A stretch of 64,000 bases of DNA from Halobacillus litoralis (GCF_009856415.1 NZ_WMEZ01000001.1:248001-312000), one strand, 5' to 3'; positions 15,920 to 25,370 are shown, numbered from the stretch's first letter. Numbers and translations: made by a program. Notes: generated from the letters alone by a model not told the origin.

Positions 15920-16940
15920 TGTCTACTTACAAGAAGTTGGACGCCGACTGCCGGAAAAGAACCGGGAAGACATCTTACTTGAGATCCGATCGACCATTGA
16001 GGATATGCTTCCAGAAGACCCAACGGAGAAGGAAGTCAAAGATGTCCTGCAGGAATTGGGTGATCCTGTTACGCTTGCTCATGGATACAGTGAAAAACCG
16101 ATGCATCTGATCGGTCCGCGTTATTATGATACCTATATCTCCCTTATAAAAATGATCCTGCCGATCGCGATCACGATTTCTTTGATTAGCCTCGTCGCTG
16201 AGAATATTATCGGATCTGTCGAGGAAGGCAGCTTGATAACGATGATCCTCACCATTATCGGTGAGGGCATCTGGCGGGTGATCTCTGTCGGCATGCAAGT
16301 CTTTTTCTGGATCACGATCATTTTCGCCATCATCGAGCGGGTGGACCTCGGCATGGAAGACGAATATCCTGGGCCTCAACGGAAAAAATGGACTCCAGAT
16401 GATTTGAAAAAAGTCGCTCATGTCCCTAAGAAACGTGCGATATCCCAATGGGAAGTGTATGGTGCCTTTCTTTGGACAGCGATTTGGGGAACCGTCTACT
16501 TCCATGCCGACCATTTGCTGGGAATCTATGAGAACCAGGGGGAAGGGCTCACCTTCATCACCCCGGCTTTAAACCAGGATGTCCTGCTCAGCTATTGGCC
16601 TGGAGTCGTCCTGGTGATTGGACTTGAAATCGCTTTGGCCCTTTATAAGTTATTGAAAAAAGAATGGACCAAAGGCGTAGTATGGTTCCATACCATTCAG
16701 GAACTCCTATCCATAGGGATTTTCGTTTGGATCATTACAGATGAAAGGCTATTTCAACCAGCATTCATCAGCTATATCTCAGACCTCTTCGGGGTGAGTG
16801 CAGCGCAAGTCGAGAACGGTCTTGCTTGGAGAATTGCGGCTATCTTTATCATTTTCGCCGTATGGAATATCATTGATGGATGGATGAAGTATAAAAAAGG
16901 GGTTAAAAAGACGAAGTTGACCCATGAATTTGTTAAATGA
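15906..16940 (+). CDS. HAAS-domain membrane protein paired with PadR
   Basis: A 344-residue protein: cytosolic N-terminal HAAS domain (residues 1-60, VYLQEVGRRLPEKNREDIL, EVKDVLQELGDPVTLAHGY) followed by about seven to eight transmembrane helices. The HAAS domain typically accompanies PadR-like regulators and is thought to link membrane status to repression. ATG at 15906 has SD GGAGGAG and overlaps padR, so the two are translationally coupled. The function of the membrane part is unknown. Confidence 0.85.
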   Translation: MKWIDVYLQEVGRRLPEKNREDILLEIRSTIEDMLPEDPTEKEVKDVLQELGDPVTLAHGYSEKPMHLIGPRYYDTYISLIKMILPIAITISLISLVAENIIGSVEEGSLITMILTIIGEGIWRVISVGMQVFFWITIIFAIIERVDLGMEDEYPGPQRKKWTPDDLKKVAHVPKKRAISQWEVYGAFLWTAIWGTVYFHADHLLGIYENQGEGLTFITPALNQDVLLSYWPGVVLVIGLEIALALYKLLKKEWTKGVVWFHTIQELLSIGIFVWIITDERLFQPAFISYISDLFGVSAAQVENGLAWRIAAIFIIFAVWNIIDGWMKYKKGVKKTKLTHEFVK

Positions 16941-16949
16941 ATCGGATGA

Positions 16950-16984
16950 AAAAGGTGACCCGGGTTACAGGGTCATCTTTTTTG
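16950..16984 (+). terminator. Intrinsic terminator
   Basis: AAAGGTGACCC / GGGTCATCTTT stem (one G-T pair) followed by T-tract. Confidence 0.8.
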
Positions 16985-17093
16985 TGTGTTAACCAAAATA
17001 TTCCTGTTCATGATACAATGGAAAAAGAGATTGATATTTTAGAACGGGAGAATTAATGTTGTAAAGGGCTAATGATCGAGGGGAGTAGTGAAT

Positions 17094-17306
17094 GTGAAAG
17101 TTAGAACAAAATGGGTTGTATTAGCATTATGTTCGTTAACGATAGTCATGGGTATTTTCTTACTTGGCATGCAGTCCTATTTTAATAACAAAGAAATCGA
17201 GAATGCCAGTGACCAATGTTATGAGATCGGCGGGACGCCAAAAGTGGAGAGTGATTTTCTGGCTATGAATTATTCATTTGAATGTCACACGGATGAGAAC
17301 TCTTAG
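17094..17306 (+). CDS. Small membrane-anchored protein
   Basis: About 70 residues. Begins with MKVRTKWVVLALCSLTIVMG, one transmembrane helix ending near residue 30, then an extracytoplasmic tail with two Cys (SDQCYEIGG and FECHTDE) that could form a disulfide. GTG 17094 is better spaced from SD GAGGGGAG than the GTG at 17088. No family recognised; similar short two-Cys tails occur in many Bacillus small membrane proteins. Confidence 0.6.
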   Translation: MKVRTKWVVLALCSLTIVMGIFLLGMQSYFNNKEIENASDQCYEIGGTPKVESDFLAMNYSFECHTDENS

Positions 17307-17675
17307 TGAACAGATCTCTTATGGAACCTTAGCATTTTTAGGGGTAGCATACATAAATTGACGCAGTTCGTGCTAAAGCATGGGCTGCTTTTTTTGTGGT
17401 TTTATTGTACGAATAGCTGCCACATCATAGATTTATTCTCACAGTTAACTAGAGTCCCTCAGCTGTCAAATGCTACAACATCCTATCAATCCTTACCTCA
17501 TCTTGATTTGACGAGTTGTACGAACATCTCTATAATTAATCCCTATGTGTGAAAAAGTCTTAGAATAAGAGGAGTATTCGTTTTCTGAACGTCTAAAGAA
17601 CAAAACCATTGTAAATCCGTCATAGACTTGAAAATATATTAACTATCACAGGTTAACAAACCTAGGAGGAAAATA
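17307..17675. other. Gene-free gap upstream of the BCCT gene
   Basis: I see no convincing gene. A weak hairpin AAGCA / TGCTT with seven T at about 17376-17398 may end the preceding small gene. The rest is AT-rich and presumably carries the BCCT promoter; I could not fix a promoter with confidence. A 64-codon open frame at 17358-17552 lacks a ribosome binding site and looks spurious. Confidence 0.5.
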
Positions 17676-19259
17676 ATGAACGAAAAAACGAATAGGAGAA
17701 CGAGAATTGACTGGGTCACATTCAGCATCAGTGGAGGCTTTCTCGTCTTATTTTTACTCATGTCTCTTTTGAACAAAGACCTGATGGGAGAATGGATCTC
17801 AAGCTCGTTCGACTTTTCTGTTACATTCTTTGGTGCCTTTTGGCAACTGCTGCTGCTTGCTACTTTCGTAGTCGGTGTCTCGCTGGCTCTATCGAAATAT
17901 GGAAAAGTGAAATTAGGAAAAATGGATCGACCGGAAAACAGCTGGTTCCGTTGGGTCTCCATGATTCTTTGTACATTGCTTGCGAGTGGCGGTGTCTTCT
18001 GGGCAGCCGGAGAACCGATCTATCATTTCTTAACGACACCACCGCTTTTTGCAGATGAGGGGATGACAAGTGCACAGGCCGTCGTCCCTGGTTTAGCCCA
18101 AAGCTTTTTCCACTGGGGCTTTACCGCATGGGCTTGTTTAGGTACGGTAGCTACAATTGTACTGATGTATGCGCACTACCATAAAGGATACCCGTTAAAG
18201 CCACGGGCGATTTTGTATCCGATGGTAGGAGAGAAAATTTTCAATAAGAAAAGTGTCATTGGTGCTGCAGCTGATATTGTTTCTGTCATTGCTGTAGCCG
18301 CAGGAACGATTGGACCGATCGGCTTCTTAGGTTTACAAGTCGGTTATGCTCTCAATTATTTATTCAATATCCCGGATACGATGTTCACCCAGTCACTTGT
18401 CATTATTTTCCTAGTGACGATTGCTGCCATTTCTGCAGCTTCCGGGGTGGATAAAGGGATTCAACTGCTCAGTCGTCTGAACGTCGGTTTTGCCGTCATT
18501 CTCATGATTGGCATGCTCATTTTAGGACCAACCATGTTCATCATCGATTCATTCATCGCCGCAGAAGCTTTTCAAATTCAGAACTTCCTGCGTATGAGTC
18601 TTTATCGGGGAGACAGCGGTTGGCTCGGTTATTGGACCGTCTTCTTCTGGGGCTGGTTCCTCGGTTTCGGACCGGCGATGGCGATGTTCATCAGTCGGAT
18701 CTCCAGAGGTCGTACCATCCGTGAGCTGATCCTTGCCGTAGCGATCATTGCTCCGATTGTGAGTAATTTCTGGTTCGCCGTTGTCGGAGGATCTGGTCTG
18801 TTTTACGAATTGGAATCACCAGGAGCTATTTCTACAGCCTTGAACGACACTGGAATGCCTGCCGCCGTCATGGCGATTATGGAACAAGTGCCATACGGAA
18901 TGGTCATGGCTGCTGGTTTCTTAATTGTGACGGTTATCTTTGTCGCAACCACAGCAGATACGATGTCGTATTCTGTCGCGGTTACGATTACAGGTGACAC
19001 CCATCCACCACGTGTCCTGCGCGTTTTTTGGGCCCTGTTGTTTGGAGGAATCGCTGCAACCCTTCTCGGTATTGGCGAAAGTAGTATCCAAACACTACAG
19101 AACTTCATCGTCGTTACCGCTGTTCCGGTTTCCCTTCTACTGTTACCACCTGTCTGGCTGGCACCGAAAGTGGCTAAGAAGATGGCGAAGGAACAAGGAC
19201 TGATTACGGAAAGAAGTGTACCTGTATCCGTTGAGGAAAAAGAACGTAAAACATCATGA
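17676..19259 (+). CDS. BCCT family transporter
   Basis: A 527-residue, 12-helix secondary transporter of the betaine/carnitine/choline family, which import compatible solutes with Na+ or H+. The family signature in TM8 is YWTVFFWGWFLGFGPAMAMF followed by ISRISRGRTIREL. Compared with betaine carriers, the second and third Trp of the TM8 aromatic box are Phe, so the substrate may not be betaine. SD AGGAGG is well placed and a strong terminator follows, so it is monocistronic. A short basic/acidic C-terminal tail is present, as in osmosensing members. Confidence 0.92.
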   Translation: MNEKTNRRTRIDWVTFSISGGFLVLFLLMSLLNKDLMGEWISSSFDFSVTFFGAFWQLLLLATFVVGVSLALSKYGKVKLGKMDRPENSWFRWVSMILCTLLASGGVFWAAGEPIYHFLTTPPLFADEGMTSAQAVVPGLAQSFFHWGFTAWACLGTVATIVLMYAHYHKGYPLKPRAILYPMVGEKIFNKKSVIGAAADIVSVIAVAAGTIGPIGFLGLQVGYALNYLFNIPDTMFTQSLVIIFLVTIAAISAASGVDKGIQLLSRLNVGFAVILMIGMLILGPTMFIIDSFIAAEAFQIQNFLRMSLYRGDSGWLGYWTVFFWGWFLGFGPAMAMFISRISRGRTIRELILAVAIIAPIVSNFWFAVVGGSGLFYELESPGAISTALNDTGMPAAVMAIMEQVPYGMVMAAGFLIVTVIFVATTADTMSYSVAVTITGDTHPPRVLRVFWALLFGGIAATLLGIGESSIQTLQNFIVVTAVPVSLLLLPPVWLAPKVAKKMAKEQGLITERSVPVSVEEKERKTS

Positions 19260-19266
19260 TTGAAGC

Positions 19267-19301
19267 AAAACCGCTATTCTATCGTAGAATAGCGGTTTTT
19301 T
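19267..19301 (+). terminator. Strong intrinsic terminator
   Basis: AAAACCGCTATTCTA / TAGAATAGCGGTTTT, a perfect 15-bp stem with a 3-nt loop and T-tract. Confidence 0.92.
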
Positions 19302-19509
19302 ATGTTATTTATTTTTTATGAAGTATGAAATGGCCTGCAGACCTTTGCACAAGCACTGTAGCGTTCTGTGATAGATTTTGAAAACATATAATCATAGGAG
19401 GAAGTGGTATGCCCTCATTTGACTAAGTTGGTTCACAAAATGTGTATTTAAGCTTTTCTATTTTAGGCGCTTCAACTTCAATAACTTGATTTGCTTTTGG
19501 AATAAGGAA

Positions 19510-20163
19510 GTGGTTAATATTAAAAACCCTAACAAAATAAGACTGATTTTATCTATAACCATTGGAATTATTATTTTGGCTCTCCCTATTCTAACTAACC
19601 AGCTTATGACGTTTCGTTGGTTCAAAGTTATCGGTGATGAGGAGACTTGGATCGCTTTTTATGGAAGCTACCTAGGAGGAATCATTGGAGGGTTAATGAC
19701 TCTGGCGGGTGTCTTAATAACATTAAACTTCCAAACAAAGAATAAACACCAAGAAGATGAAGTGAATGAACATAAAACACTTCTCATGCTGTATCCAAAA
19801 TTTCTATTAATAAAATCAAATTTAAAGAACATAAGACTTTCATTGGAAAACAATCACCAAATGATTGAACAGGGATACGAATGGAATAAGATCGAACGTG
19901 AAAGATTCAAATGGAGAATAAAGAGGTTGGCAGAAAAACTTAACTTTCTGGAAGAAATAGATTCTAGCAAACTTCTTCCAGAAACGATTGTAAAACTCAT
20001 GGATTTGAATAGGGAATTAGAAAATATATATGTGGCGGTCTCTGTATTAGAGGGGAACTTTGAAAGTGGGTTTCCACCTGAATCATGGGAGGAATATTCC
20101 CATGGAGTCAAGGATGCGATGGACCTGCTGGATGTAACAATAAACGACTTAAATATTCGTTGA
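19510..20163 (+). CDS. Membrane protein with helical cytosolic domain
   Basis: About 217 residues. Two N-terminal transmembrane segments (LILSITIGIIILALPILT and YGSYLGGIIGGLMTLAGVLI) precede a charged helical domain with likely coiled coil. The two-helix/GSYLGGIIGG layout occurs in hypothetical proteins of many bacteria. Base composition is noticeably more AT-rich than the neighbours, hinting at acquisition. The start is uncertain: GTG 19510 is too close to AAGGA, TTG 19486 has no SD, and an ATT at 19519 is best spaced from GGAAGTGG. Function unknown. Confidence 0.6.
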   Translation: MVNIKNPNKIRLILSITIGIIILALPILTNQLMTFRWFKVIGDEETWIAFYGSYLGGIIGGLMTLAGVLITLNFQTKNKHQEDEVNEHKTLLMLYPKFLLIKSNLKNIRLSLENNHQMIEQGYEWNKIERERFKWRIKRLAEKLNFLEEIDSSKLLPETIVKLMDLNRELENIYVAVSVLEGNFESGFPPESWEEYSHGVKDAMDLLDVTINDLNIR

Positions 20164-20326
20164 AATCCCCGTTGAGCGAATTAGAGGTGGTTCCTAGTCT
20201 TATACAGAGTTCCTTCCATCCTTGCTCAAGAGATGCGTTCTTAGCTTGAGTTATACTCAGAGTAGGTTTCTCCTTTTTCCTATTAGGGAAAATGCTCTCT
20301 ATAAAACTTACTCAGGAGGAATCACA

Positions 20327-20665
20327 ATGCCTAACGAAACCAAACAAACCTTCCACATCACAGACGCCAACGACTTTAACCGCGTCTGTGTGGAAAACGA
20401 CGGATTAGCTTTCCCAGAACTGAAAAAGATGATGGAAGACTACATATTAAGTCAGGCCACCATGGAGTTTAAGGAATGCTGGATTCAGGATCAGCAAGTG
20501 GAAGAAATCAGAACAGTCCAGGTGAATTTCCTGGATACAAACTCCCAAAACTTTATCCGCCTCTTTGGTTCGAAAAACAATGAAACCGATGAAGTATTGA
20601 ATATGAAAGTGGATGCCATTGACTTGAATACGGAAGAAGTCGTCTATGAGCGTCAATTAGCATAA
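20327..20665 (+). CDS. Conserved hypothetical protein
   Basis: A 112-residue soluble, acidic protein (HITDANDFNRVCVENDGLAF, ending EEVVYERQLA). ATG at 20327 has a strong SD (CAGGAGGAA) eight bases upstream, so upstream in-frame codons back to 20222 are not part of it. No domain recognised. Followed by a terminator. Confidence 0.6.
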   Translation: MPNETKQTFHITDANDFNRVCVENDGLAFPELKKMMEDYILSQATMEFKECWIQDQQVEEIRTVQVNFLDTNSQNFIRLFGSKNNETDEVLNMKVDAIDLNTEEVVYERQLA

Positions 20666-20672
20666 AAATTTT

Positions 20673-20711
20673 GAGAAGGCAGGCTGTTAAAAGCTGAGCC
20701 TTCTCTTTTTT
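20673..20711 (+). terminator. Intrinsic terminator
   Basis: GAGAAGGC / GCCTTCTC stem followed by six or more T. Confidence 0.8.
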
Positions 20712-20858
20712 GAAGGTGGATAATAATCATGAAGTAGGTAATAAAGTAATATATAAATATATTTATACATAATCTCATATTTACTAATTTGTATTATACC
20801 CACCGCCGTTCTACAATTAGACTCGTAAACAAATTCACTTTCTCAGGAGGAATGGAAA

Positions 20859-21527
20859 ATGAGTAAACATATACTGATGGTCGTTACGACGGCGGATAAA
20901 ATGAATGAAGAGTTGGACACGGGTCTTTGGCTTTCTGAATTTGGGGAAGCCTATGTAGAATTCGCCAAGAAAGGGTATGATATTACTGTTGCAAGCCCGA
21001 AAGGCGGGAAAGCGCCAGTGGATGATCGTAGTCTTGAAGGTGGCGAAACACCTCAGGAAATTCTCGATACGGCGAAGTATTTGGAAGAAACCTTGAAAAT
21101 CGGTGAGGTCACCGATTTTTCCAAGTTCGATGCAATCTTTTTGCCGGGTGGTCATGGAACGATGTTCGATCTACCGGATAACAAGAAACTGCATGAAACC
21201 ATCCGTGACCTTTATGAAGCGGACAAAGTGGTGGCTGCGGTTTGTCATGGTCCGGCAGGTCTTGTCGGTGTGACGCTATCCGATGGTTCGCCGATCGTGA
21301 AAGGCCAAGCGGTTACGGCGTTCACCGATGAAGAAGAGCGTGCGACGACATTGGATGCGTACATGCCTTTCTTGTTGGAAACACGTTTGCGTAAACTTGG
21401 TGCAGACTTTGTCGGTGCAGATAATTGGGCGGACCATGTGCAAGTTTCCGGTCACTTGATCACAGGCCAAAACCCTCAGTCAACCATCAGCGTTGCAAAA
21501 GAAGTCATCAACCAGCTTGAAAAATAA
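20859..21527 (+). CDS. DJ-1/PfpI family protein (Hsp31-like glyoxalase III/deglycase class)
   Basis: A 222-residue class I glutamine-amidotransferase-like protein. The nucleophile elbow is VAAVCHGPAGL (catalytic Cys about residue 130 with the following His), and FDAIFLPGGHGTMFDLPDN is the Hsp31-type block. ASPKGGKAPVDDRS binds near the active site. Members act on methylglyoxal or repair glycated protein; exact role is inference. It heads a co-directional group with a monooxygenase-like gene and a LysR regulator. Confidence 0.9.
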   Translation: MSKHILMVVTTADKMNEELDTGLWLSEFGEAYVEFAKKGYDITVASPKGGKAPVDDRSLEGGETPQEILDTAKYLEETLKIGEVTDFSKFDAIFLPGGHGTMFDLPDNKKLHETIRDLYEADKVVAAVCHGPAGLVGVTLSDGSPIVKGQAVTAFTDEEERATTLDAYMPFLLETRLRKLGADFVGADNWADHVQVSGHLITGQNPQSTISVAKEVINQLEK

Positions 21528-21594
21528 TGAAGTTTGGAGGAGCCTGTGAGATATCCATCTTACAGGTTCTTTCGTTCTGAAAAGGAGAGATATC

Positions 21595-21876
21595 ATGATC
21601 ACAATAAATGCAATCATTCAAGCGAAACAAGGGCAGGAAGAAGCGCTGTTCATGGAATTGAAAAAAGTCGTTGAACCTTCGAGGGAAGAAACGGGTTGTG
21701 TGGAATATACGCTTCACCAATCCTTGGACGAAGATGGGACCTTTGTTTTTTATGAAACGTGGGAAGATGAAGCGGCGTTGAAAGCGCATGTTGAATCGGA
21801 ACATTATAAAGCGTACCGCCAGGCGACATCAGAACTGACTGATTCACGCACGGTTCATAAACTGCGGAAAGTATAA
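21595..21876 (+). CDS. Putative quinol monooxygenase (ABM domain)
   Basis: A 93-residue antibiotic-biosynthesis-monooxygenase-fold protein: INAIIQAKQGQEEALFMELK, REETGCVEYTLHQSLDEDG, FVFYETWEDEAALKAHVES, HYKAY. Length and motif order match YgiN-like quinol monooxygenases. SD AAAGGAGAG. The gene lies between DJ-1 and LysR genes and probably belongs to a reactive-carbonyl or quinone stress unit (inference). Confidence 0.85.
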   Translation: MITINAIIQAKQGQEEALFMELKKVVEPSREETGCVEYTLHQSLDEDGTFVFYETWEDEAALKAHVESEHYKAYRQATSELTDSRTVHKLRKV

Positions 21877-21891
21877 AAGGAATAGGAAGCT

Positions 21892-22758
21892 ATGATCGAT
21901 TTTGAATGGTATCGCAGTTTCATCGGTATATACAAACACGGTTCGGTATCTGGGGCTGCCAAAGCGCGATTCATGACCCAACCGGCGATGAGCCAGCATT
22001 TGGCTGCTCTGGAGTCAGAAGTCGGTGAGCCGCTATTTACACGGGCACCAAGAAAAATGGTCCCGACGGATAAAGGGAAGGAATTGTACACAAAGCTTGT
22101 GCCGCTCATTGAAAACCTTGAAAGCACGACACAGGAAATTAAGCAGACCTCCAACCATCCGTCTGAGATGCCACTGATCAAGTTAGGTTCACCGGTAGAA
22201 TTTTTTACAGGGAGAGTCTTGGAGAAGGTCAGGTCTCTGGATATCCGGTATCTTGTCCACTTCGGTACGGCGCCCACGCTTTTGAATCAATTGATCCATG
22301 AAGAAGTCGATTTGATCATGACACCGAAGAAACAGACGGTTACAGGGATTGAATACACTCGCCTGGAGGTTGAGTCATTCGTAGTCGTGGCACCAAAAAA
22401 TATGAGGGTGGAGGAAGAGCTGGAAGACATTGAAGCCTGGCTGCAGGAGCAGGCTTGGCTGAGTTACGGACTCGACCTTCCGATTATTCGCCGATATTGG
22501 CGGGAACATTTCAACAAACGCCCGGATATCAAAGCGAAACATATCATTCCTAACTTGCAGTCGATCCTAAAGGCGATTGTAAGAGGGATGGGCATCAGTG
22601 TGCTGCCGAAGTATTTGATCGAAGAAGCTGTGGAAGAAGGAAAAGTCCAGATTCTTTTTCCTGAAGCATCGGTAGGAAATGCTCTCTACGCAGCTTACCG
22701 GATCGACCAGCGCGATGAACCGAACATCAAGTCCATTGTCCAACAGTGGAAAAAATAA
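21892..22758 (+). CDS. LysR family transcriptional regulator
   Basis: A 288-residue LysR protein: N-terminal winged HTH (SFIGIYKHGSVSGAAKARFM, TQPAMSQHLAALESEVGEPL) and a C-terminal effector-binding domain with LNQLIHEEVDLIMTPKK and GMGISVLPKYLIEEAVEEG. It begins 15 bp after the monooxygenase gene, so it may control that gene, the upstream DJ-1 gene and possibly the convergent DJ-1 gene that follows. Confidence 0.9.
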   Translation: MIDFEWYRSFIGIYKHGSVSGAAKARFMTQPAMSQHLAALESEVGEPLFTRAPRKMVPTDKGKELYTKLVPLIENLESTTQEIKQTSNHPSEMPLIKLGSPVEFFTGRVLEKVRSLDIRYLVHFGTAPTLLNQLIHEEVDLIMTPKKQTVTGIEYTRLEVESFVVVAPKNMRVEEELEDIEAWLQEQAWLSYGLDLPIIRRYWREHFNKRPDIKAKHIIPNLQSILKAIVRGMGISVLPKYLIEEAVEEGKVQILFPEASVGNALYAAYRIDQRDEPNIKSIVQQWKK

Positions 22759-22802
22759 GACCGTGCCTCCCGTTGGTAAGGGAAGGCGCGGTCTGTTTTT
22801 TT
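22758..22802. terminator. Bidirectional terminator between convergent genes
   Basis: AGACCGTGCCTCCC / GGAAGGCGCGGTCT stem with a T-tract on the right and an A-tract on the left. Confidence 0.82.
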
Positions 22803-23370
22803 ATGAATTAACCGTCGTTCCTTTCACTTGCTTCACAAATTCTTTCATGATGGAAGGCAAATCTGGCCACGCGTGACCGGAGATGAGATTGTCATCGACA
22901 TAATTCATTTCATCCATGTATTCGGCACCGATACTCTCTACTTCAGGGCGACACGCGTGATAAGCGGTCATCTTACGTCCTTCTACAACATCAGCGATTG
23001 TCGTCAGAACAAGGCTGCCATGGCACATGACGGCAATCGGTTTGTCTGCGATGAAGAAATGGCTGACGATACCTGGCAGGTCATCGTGCATACGGATATG
23101 TTCAGGGGCGCGGCCACCTGGAATGATCAGTGCATCATAATCATTCGGATCGACTTGTTCGAAAGTCATGTTTGAATCGATCATGTAGCCTTTTTTTTCG
23201 GTGTACGTTTCCCAGTCTTCAAAATCGTGGATGACTGTATTCAATTTCTTCTTGTGAGGTGCGGCAATATCGACATCAAAACCTTCTTCCAAGCAGCGGA
23301 AATAAGGATAATACACTTCTAAAGCTTCGACAGCATCTCCGGTGACGATCAACACTTTCTTTGCAGTCAT
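22801..23370 (-). CDS. DJ-1/PfpI family protein
   Basis: A 189-residue member of the DJ-1/PfpI family, distinct from the Hsp31-like neighbour. It has VLIVTGDAVEALEVYYPYFR, YDALIIPGGRAPEHIRMHDD and the nucleophile elbow IAVMCHGSLVL. The RMH...D pattern resembles PfpI-type deglycases. SD GGAGGGTG upstream of the ATG. Two paralogues of one superfamily flank a LysR gene, suggesting shared control. Confidence 0.87.
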   Translation of the reverse strand: MTAKKVLIVTGDAVEALEVYYPYFRCLEEGFDVDIAAPHKKKLNTVIHDFEDWETYTEKKGYMIDSNMTFEQVDPNDYDALIIPGGRAPEHIRMHDDLPGIVSHFFIADKPIAVMCHGSLVLTTIADVVEGRKMTAYHACRPEVESIGAEYMDEMNYVDDNLISGHAWPDLPSIMKEFVKQVKGTTVNS

Positions 23371-23631
23371 CTTTCACCCTCCTAAAGTAGAATTACATAA
23401 GGTGTAGTACCCTTATTCTCTTCTTTGATAACCACATTTTTACATCATTTAAAAGAACTTGTTGGATCTTCGTTGAACTGAACCTTATACATTATTTAGA
23501 TGAACAGTGGAAAAGGTATTTCTGCCATGATGGAAGTTCCTATTTGGAAGAAAAACCTGATATCAGGAAGCACTCGTGGTCAGGTTTTCATGGTAAAGTA
23601 TGGATAGAATGAAAGTAAGGGAGGAGACGCC

Positions 23632-24495
23632 ATGACTTGGGTACAATCGATGCAGAAAGCGATTGACTTCATGGAACAGCACCTATTGGAAGCCATCTCC
23701 ATAGAAGAAATCGCACAGGCTGCTCATACCTCACCATTCCATTTCCAACGCATATTCAGCCTGCTTACAGACACGACGGTTGCGGAATATATGCGAAGGC
23801 GGAGGTTGACGTTGGCCGCTCAGGAATTGAGAAAAGGGGAGCGGAAAATCATTGATGTCGCCTACACGTATGGCTATGAAACTCCCGAGTCTTTTTCCCG
23901 GGCGTTTCGGAAACAGCATGGCATCTCACCGAGGGAAGCGCGAAATTACAGTGGGAAGATGACCGCATACAACCGCCTGGTTATCCAGGTGAACCTAAAA
24001 GGAGCGGATCCGATGGAGTATGAAGTGGTGGAAAAAGAAGCGTTTCAAATTGTCGGTGTGAAAGAGCAGTTTTCGTGTGTTGGTGACGAGGAGAATGTGA
24101 AAGGCATCCCTGAAATGTGGGAAAGAGTGAATGGGGATGGAACCGATCAGAAGTTGTTGAAGCAAAACAATGGTCCCGTTAAAGGTCTGCTTGGCGTCTG
24201 TGAGGATAAGAATGAGGATAAGCCGAACCACATCGATTATTGGATCGCAGTCGCTCATGAAGGCGGAGAAGTCGAGGGCTTGGAATCTTTAGATGTTCCA
24301 AAAGCAAAATGGGCGGTTTTCGGTGTTCATGGACCGATGCCACACGCCATGCAGGAAACATGGAAGAAAATCTACTCCGAATGGTTCCCTTCCAGCGGCT
24401 ATGAAAATGCCGGGGGTCCAGAGCTTGAAGTCTATCAAAATGGGAACCCGAACAGTAAAGATTATTACTCGGAAATTTGGATTCCGGTCAAATAG
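23632..24495 (+). CDS. AraC family regulator with GyrI-like effector domain
   Basis: A 287-residue Rob/SoxS-like regulator: AraC DNA-binding domain (residues 1-105, ISIEEIAQAAHTSPFHFQRI and GYETPESFSRAFRKQHGISP) followed by a GyrI-like effector-binding domain (about 125-287; EYEVVEKEAFQIVGVKEQF, WAVFGVHGPMPHAMQETWKK, SEIWIPVK). Such proteins respond to hydrophobic drugs or toxins. No partner transporter is adjacent. SD GGGAGGAG. Confidence 0.9.
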   Translation: MTWVQSMQKAIDFMEQHLLEAISIEEIAQAAHTSPFHFQRIFSLLTDTTVAEYMRRRRLTLAAQELRKGERKIIDVAYTYGYETPESFSRAFRKQHGISPREARNYSGKMTAYNRLVIQVNLKGADPMEYEVVEKEAFQIVGVKEQFSCVGDEENVKGIPEMWERVNGDGTDQKLLKQNNGPVKGLLGVCEDKNEDKPNHIDYWIAVAHEGGEVEGLESLDVPKAKWAVFGVHGPMPHAMQETWKKIYSEWFPSSGYENAGGPELEVYQNGNPNSKDYYSEIWIPVK

Positions 24496-24609
24496 TTAGG
24501 GAGAGCACAGTCCTTTGTCGGATTGTGCTTTTTCTTATGGAATAAAGGATTTTATTGGCAGAATGTAGAAGGTAACAAGTATCCATTCATAACAAAAGGG
24601 AGGGAAGTT

Positions 24610-24984
24610 GTGAGATCATTTTTTCTGTTTCTCGCTGTTTTCCTAACCTCGTGTTCACCACTTTCCGCACGCATTCCTGAGAAGATTACGGTTCATGAAA
24701 TGGAAAGTTTTGATGAAAATATACAAGCCGAGTCAATCGTCATTAAGGATAAAGAAGATATTCGAAAATTCCAGGCAGGGATCTGGGGCGCAGGAAAGGA
24801 ATCTGGAGCCGTTGATCTTGATGATCCCGAACTTGCTTTTACATTAGGGAAAGAGTCTTACTTTTTATGGTTGGAATCAGGAATAATCATGAATCAAAAG
24901 AATACCCATACCGTTTATATGCTGACGGAACGGGATTATAAAAACATAAAAAGGATCATTTTGGAGAGGAATGAAAGCCCTTGA
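24610..24984 (+). CDS. Small lipoprotein
   Basis: About 124 residues: lipoprotein signal (RSFFLFLAVFLTSCS, lipobox LTSC) followed by a domain beginning EKITVHEMESFDENIQAES. GTG 24610 is chosen for SD GGGAGGGAAG; upstream in-frame codons are not needed. Its stop overlaps the start of the VOC gene by 4 nt. It opens a run of six genes that overlap or nearly abut, ending at 27796. No function recognised. Confidence 0.7.
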   Translation: MRSFFLFLAVFLTSCSPLSARIPEKITVHEMESFDENIQAESIVIKDKEDIRKFQAGIWGAGKESGAVDLDDPELAFTLGKESYFLWLESGIIMNQKNTHTVYMLTERDYKNIKRIILERNESP

Positions 24985-25370
24985 GCTTTTTTTCAGGAGT
25001 CTATCAAATCAATGTGAGAGTAAAAGAAATCAATAAGGCTGTGGAATGGTATGAGGAGATCCTTGGTTTTCACGTGTTGAAAGATTACGGGAAAACCGTT
25101 GTTCTCGAGCATGACGGAGGAGTACCGGTTTGTCTGATTGAAAAGCCTCCGCACACAGAGCTGCCCGATAACCTTGATGGCACTCACCCTGTTTTCAGCA
25201 TCTCTCCAAGCAACGTGGAAGATTGCAAAAAAGCCTTGATGGACCGGGGAGTCGTCGTTTTAGAAGGCGGTAGTGAAGGTCATTTCAAGTTCAGAGATTT
25301 GGATGGCAATCTATTAGAAGCTTATTTGGCCGGGCTTTATGAGGATGAACAATTCAAGTCTTATCGCTGA
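24981..25370 (+). CDS. VOC (glyoxalase/bleomycin-resistance) family protein
   Basis: A 129-residue VOC-fold protein with two beta-alpha-beta-beta-beta modules: VYQINVRVKEINKAVEWYEE, LGFHVLKDYGKTVVLEHDGG, and the closing KFRDLDGNLLEAY metal-ligand segment. TTG start within a 4-nt overlap with the lipoprotein stop. The substrate (thiol-conjugated or toxic small molecule) cannot be inferred. Confidence 0.82.
   Translation: MSFFSGVYQINVRVKEINKAVEWYEEILGFHVLKDYGKTVVLEHDGGVPVCLIEKPPHTELPDNLDGTHPVFSISPSNVEDCKKALMDRGVVVLEGGSEGHFKFRDLDGNLLEAYLAGLYEDEQFKSYR

Noticed and set aside
17358-17552. A 64-codon frame upstream of the BCCT gene
   Set aside because: No SD, unusual composition and no conserved pattern; more likely the promoter region.
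19396-19426. A strong AGGAGG followed by ATG and a five-codon ORF (MPSFD)
   Set aside because: Could be a leader peptide or the stub of a lost gene, but nothing downstream in the frame supports either.
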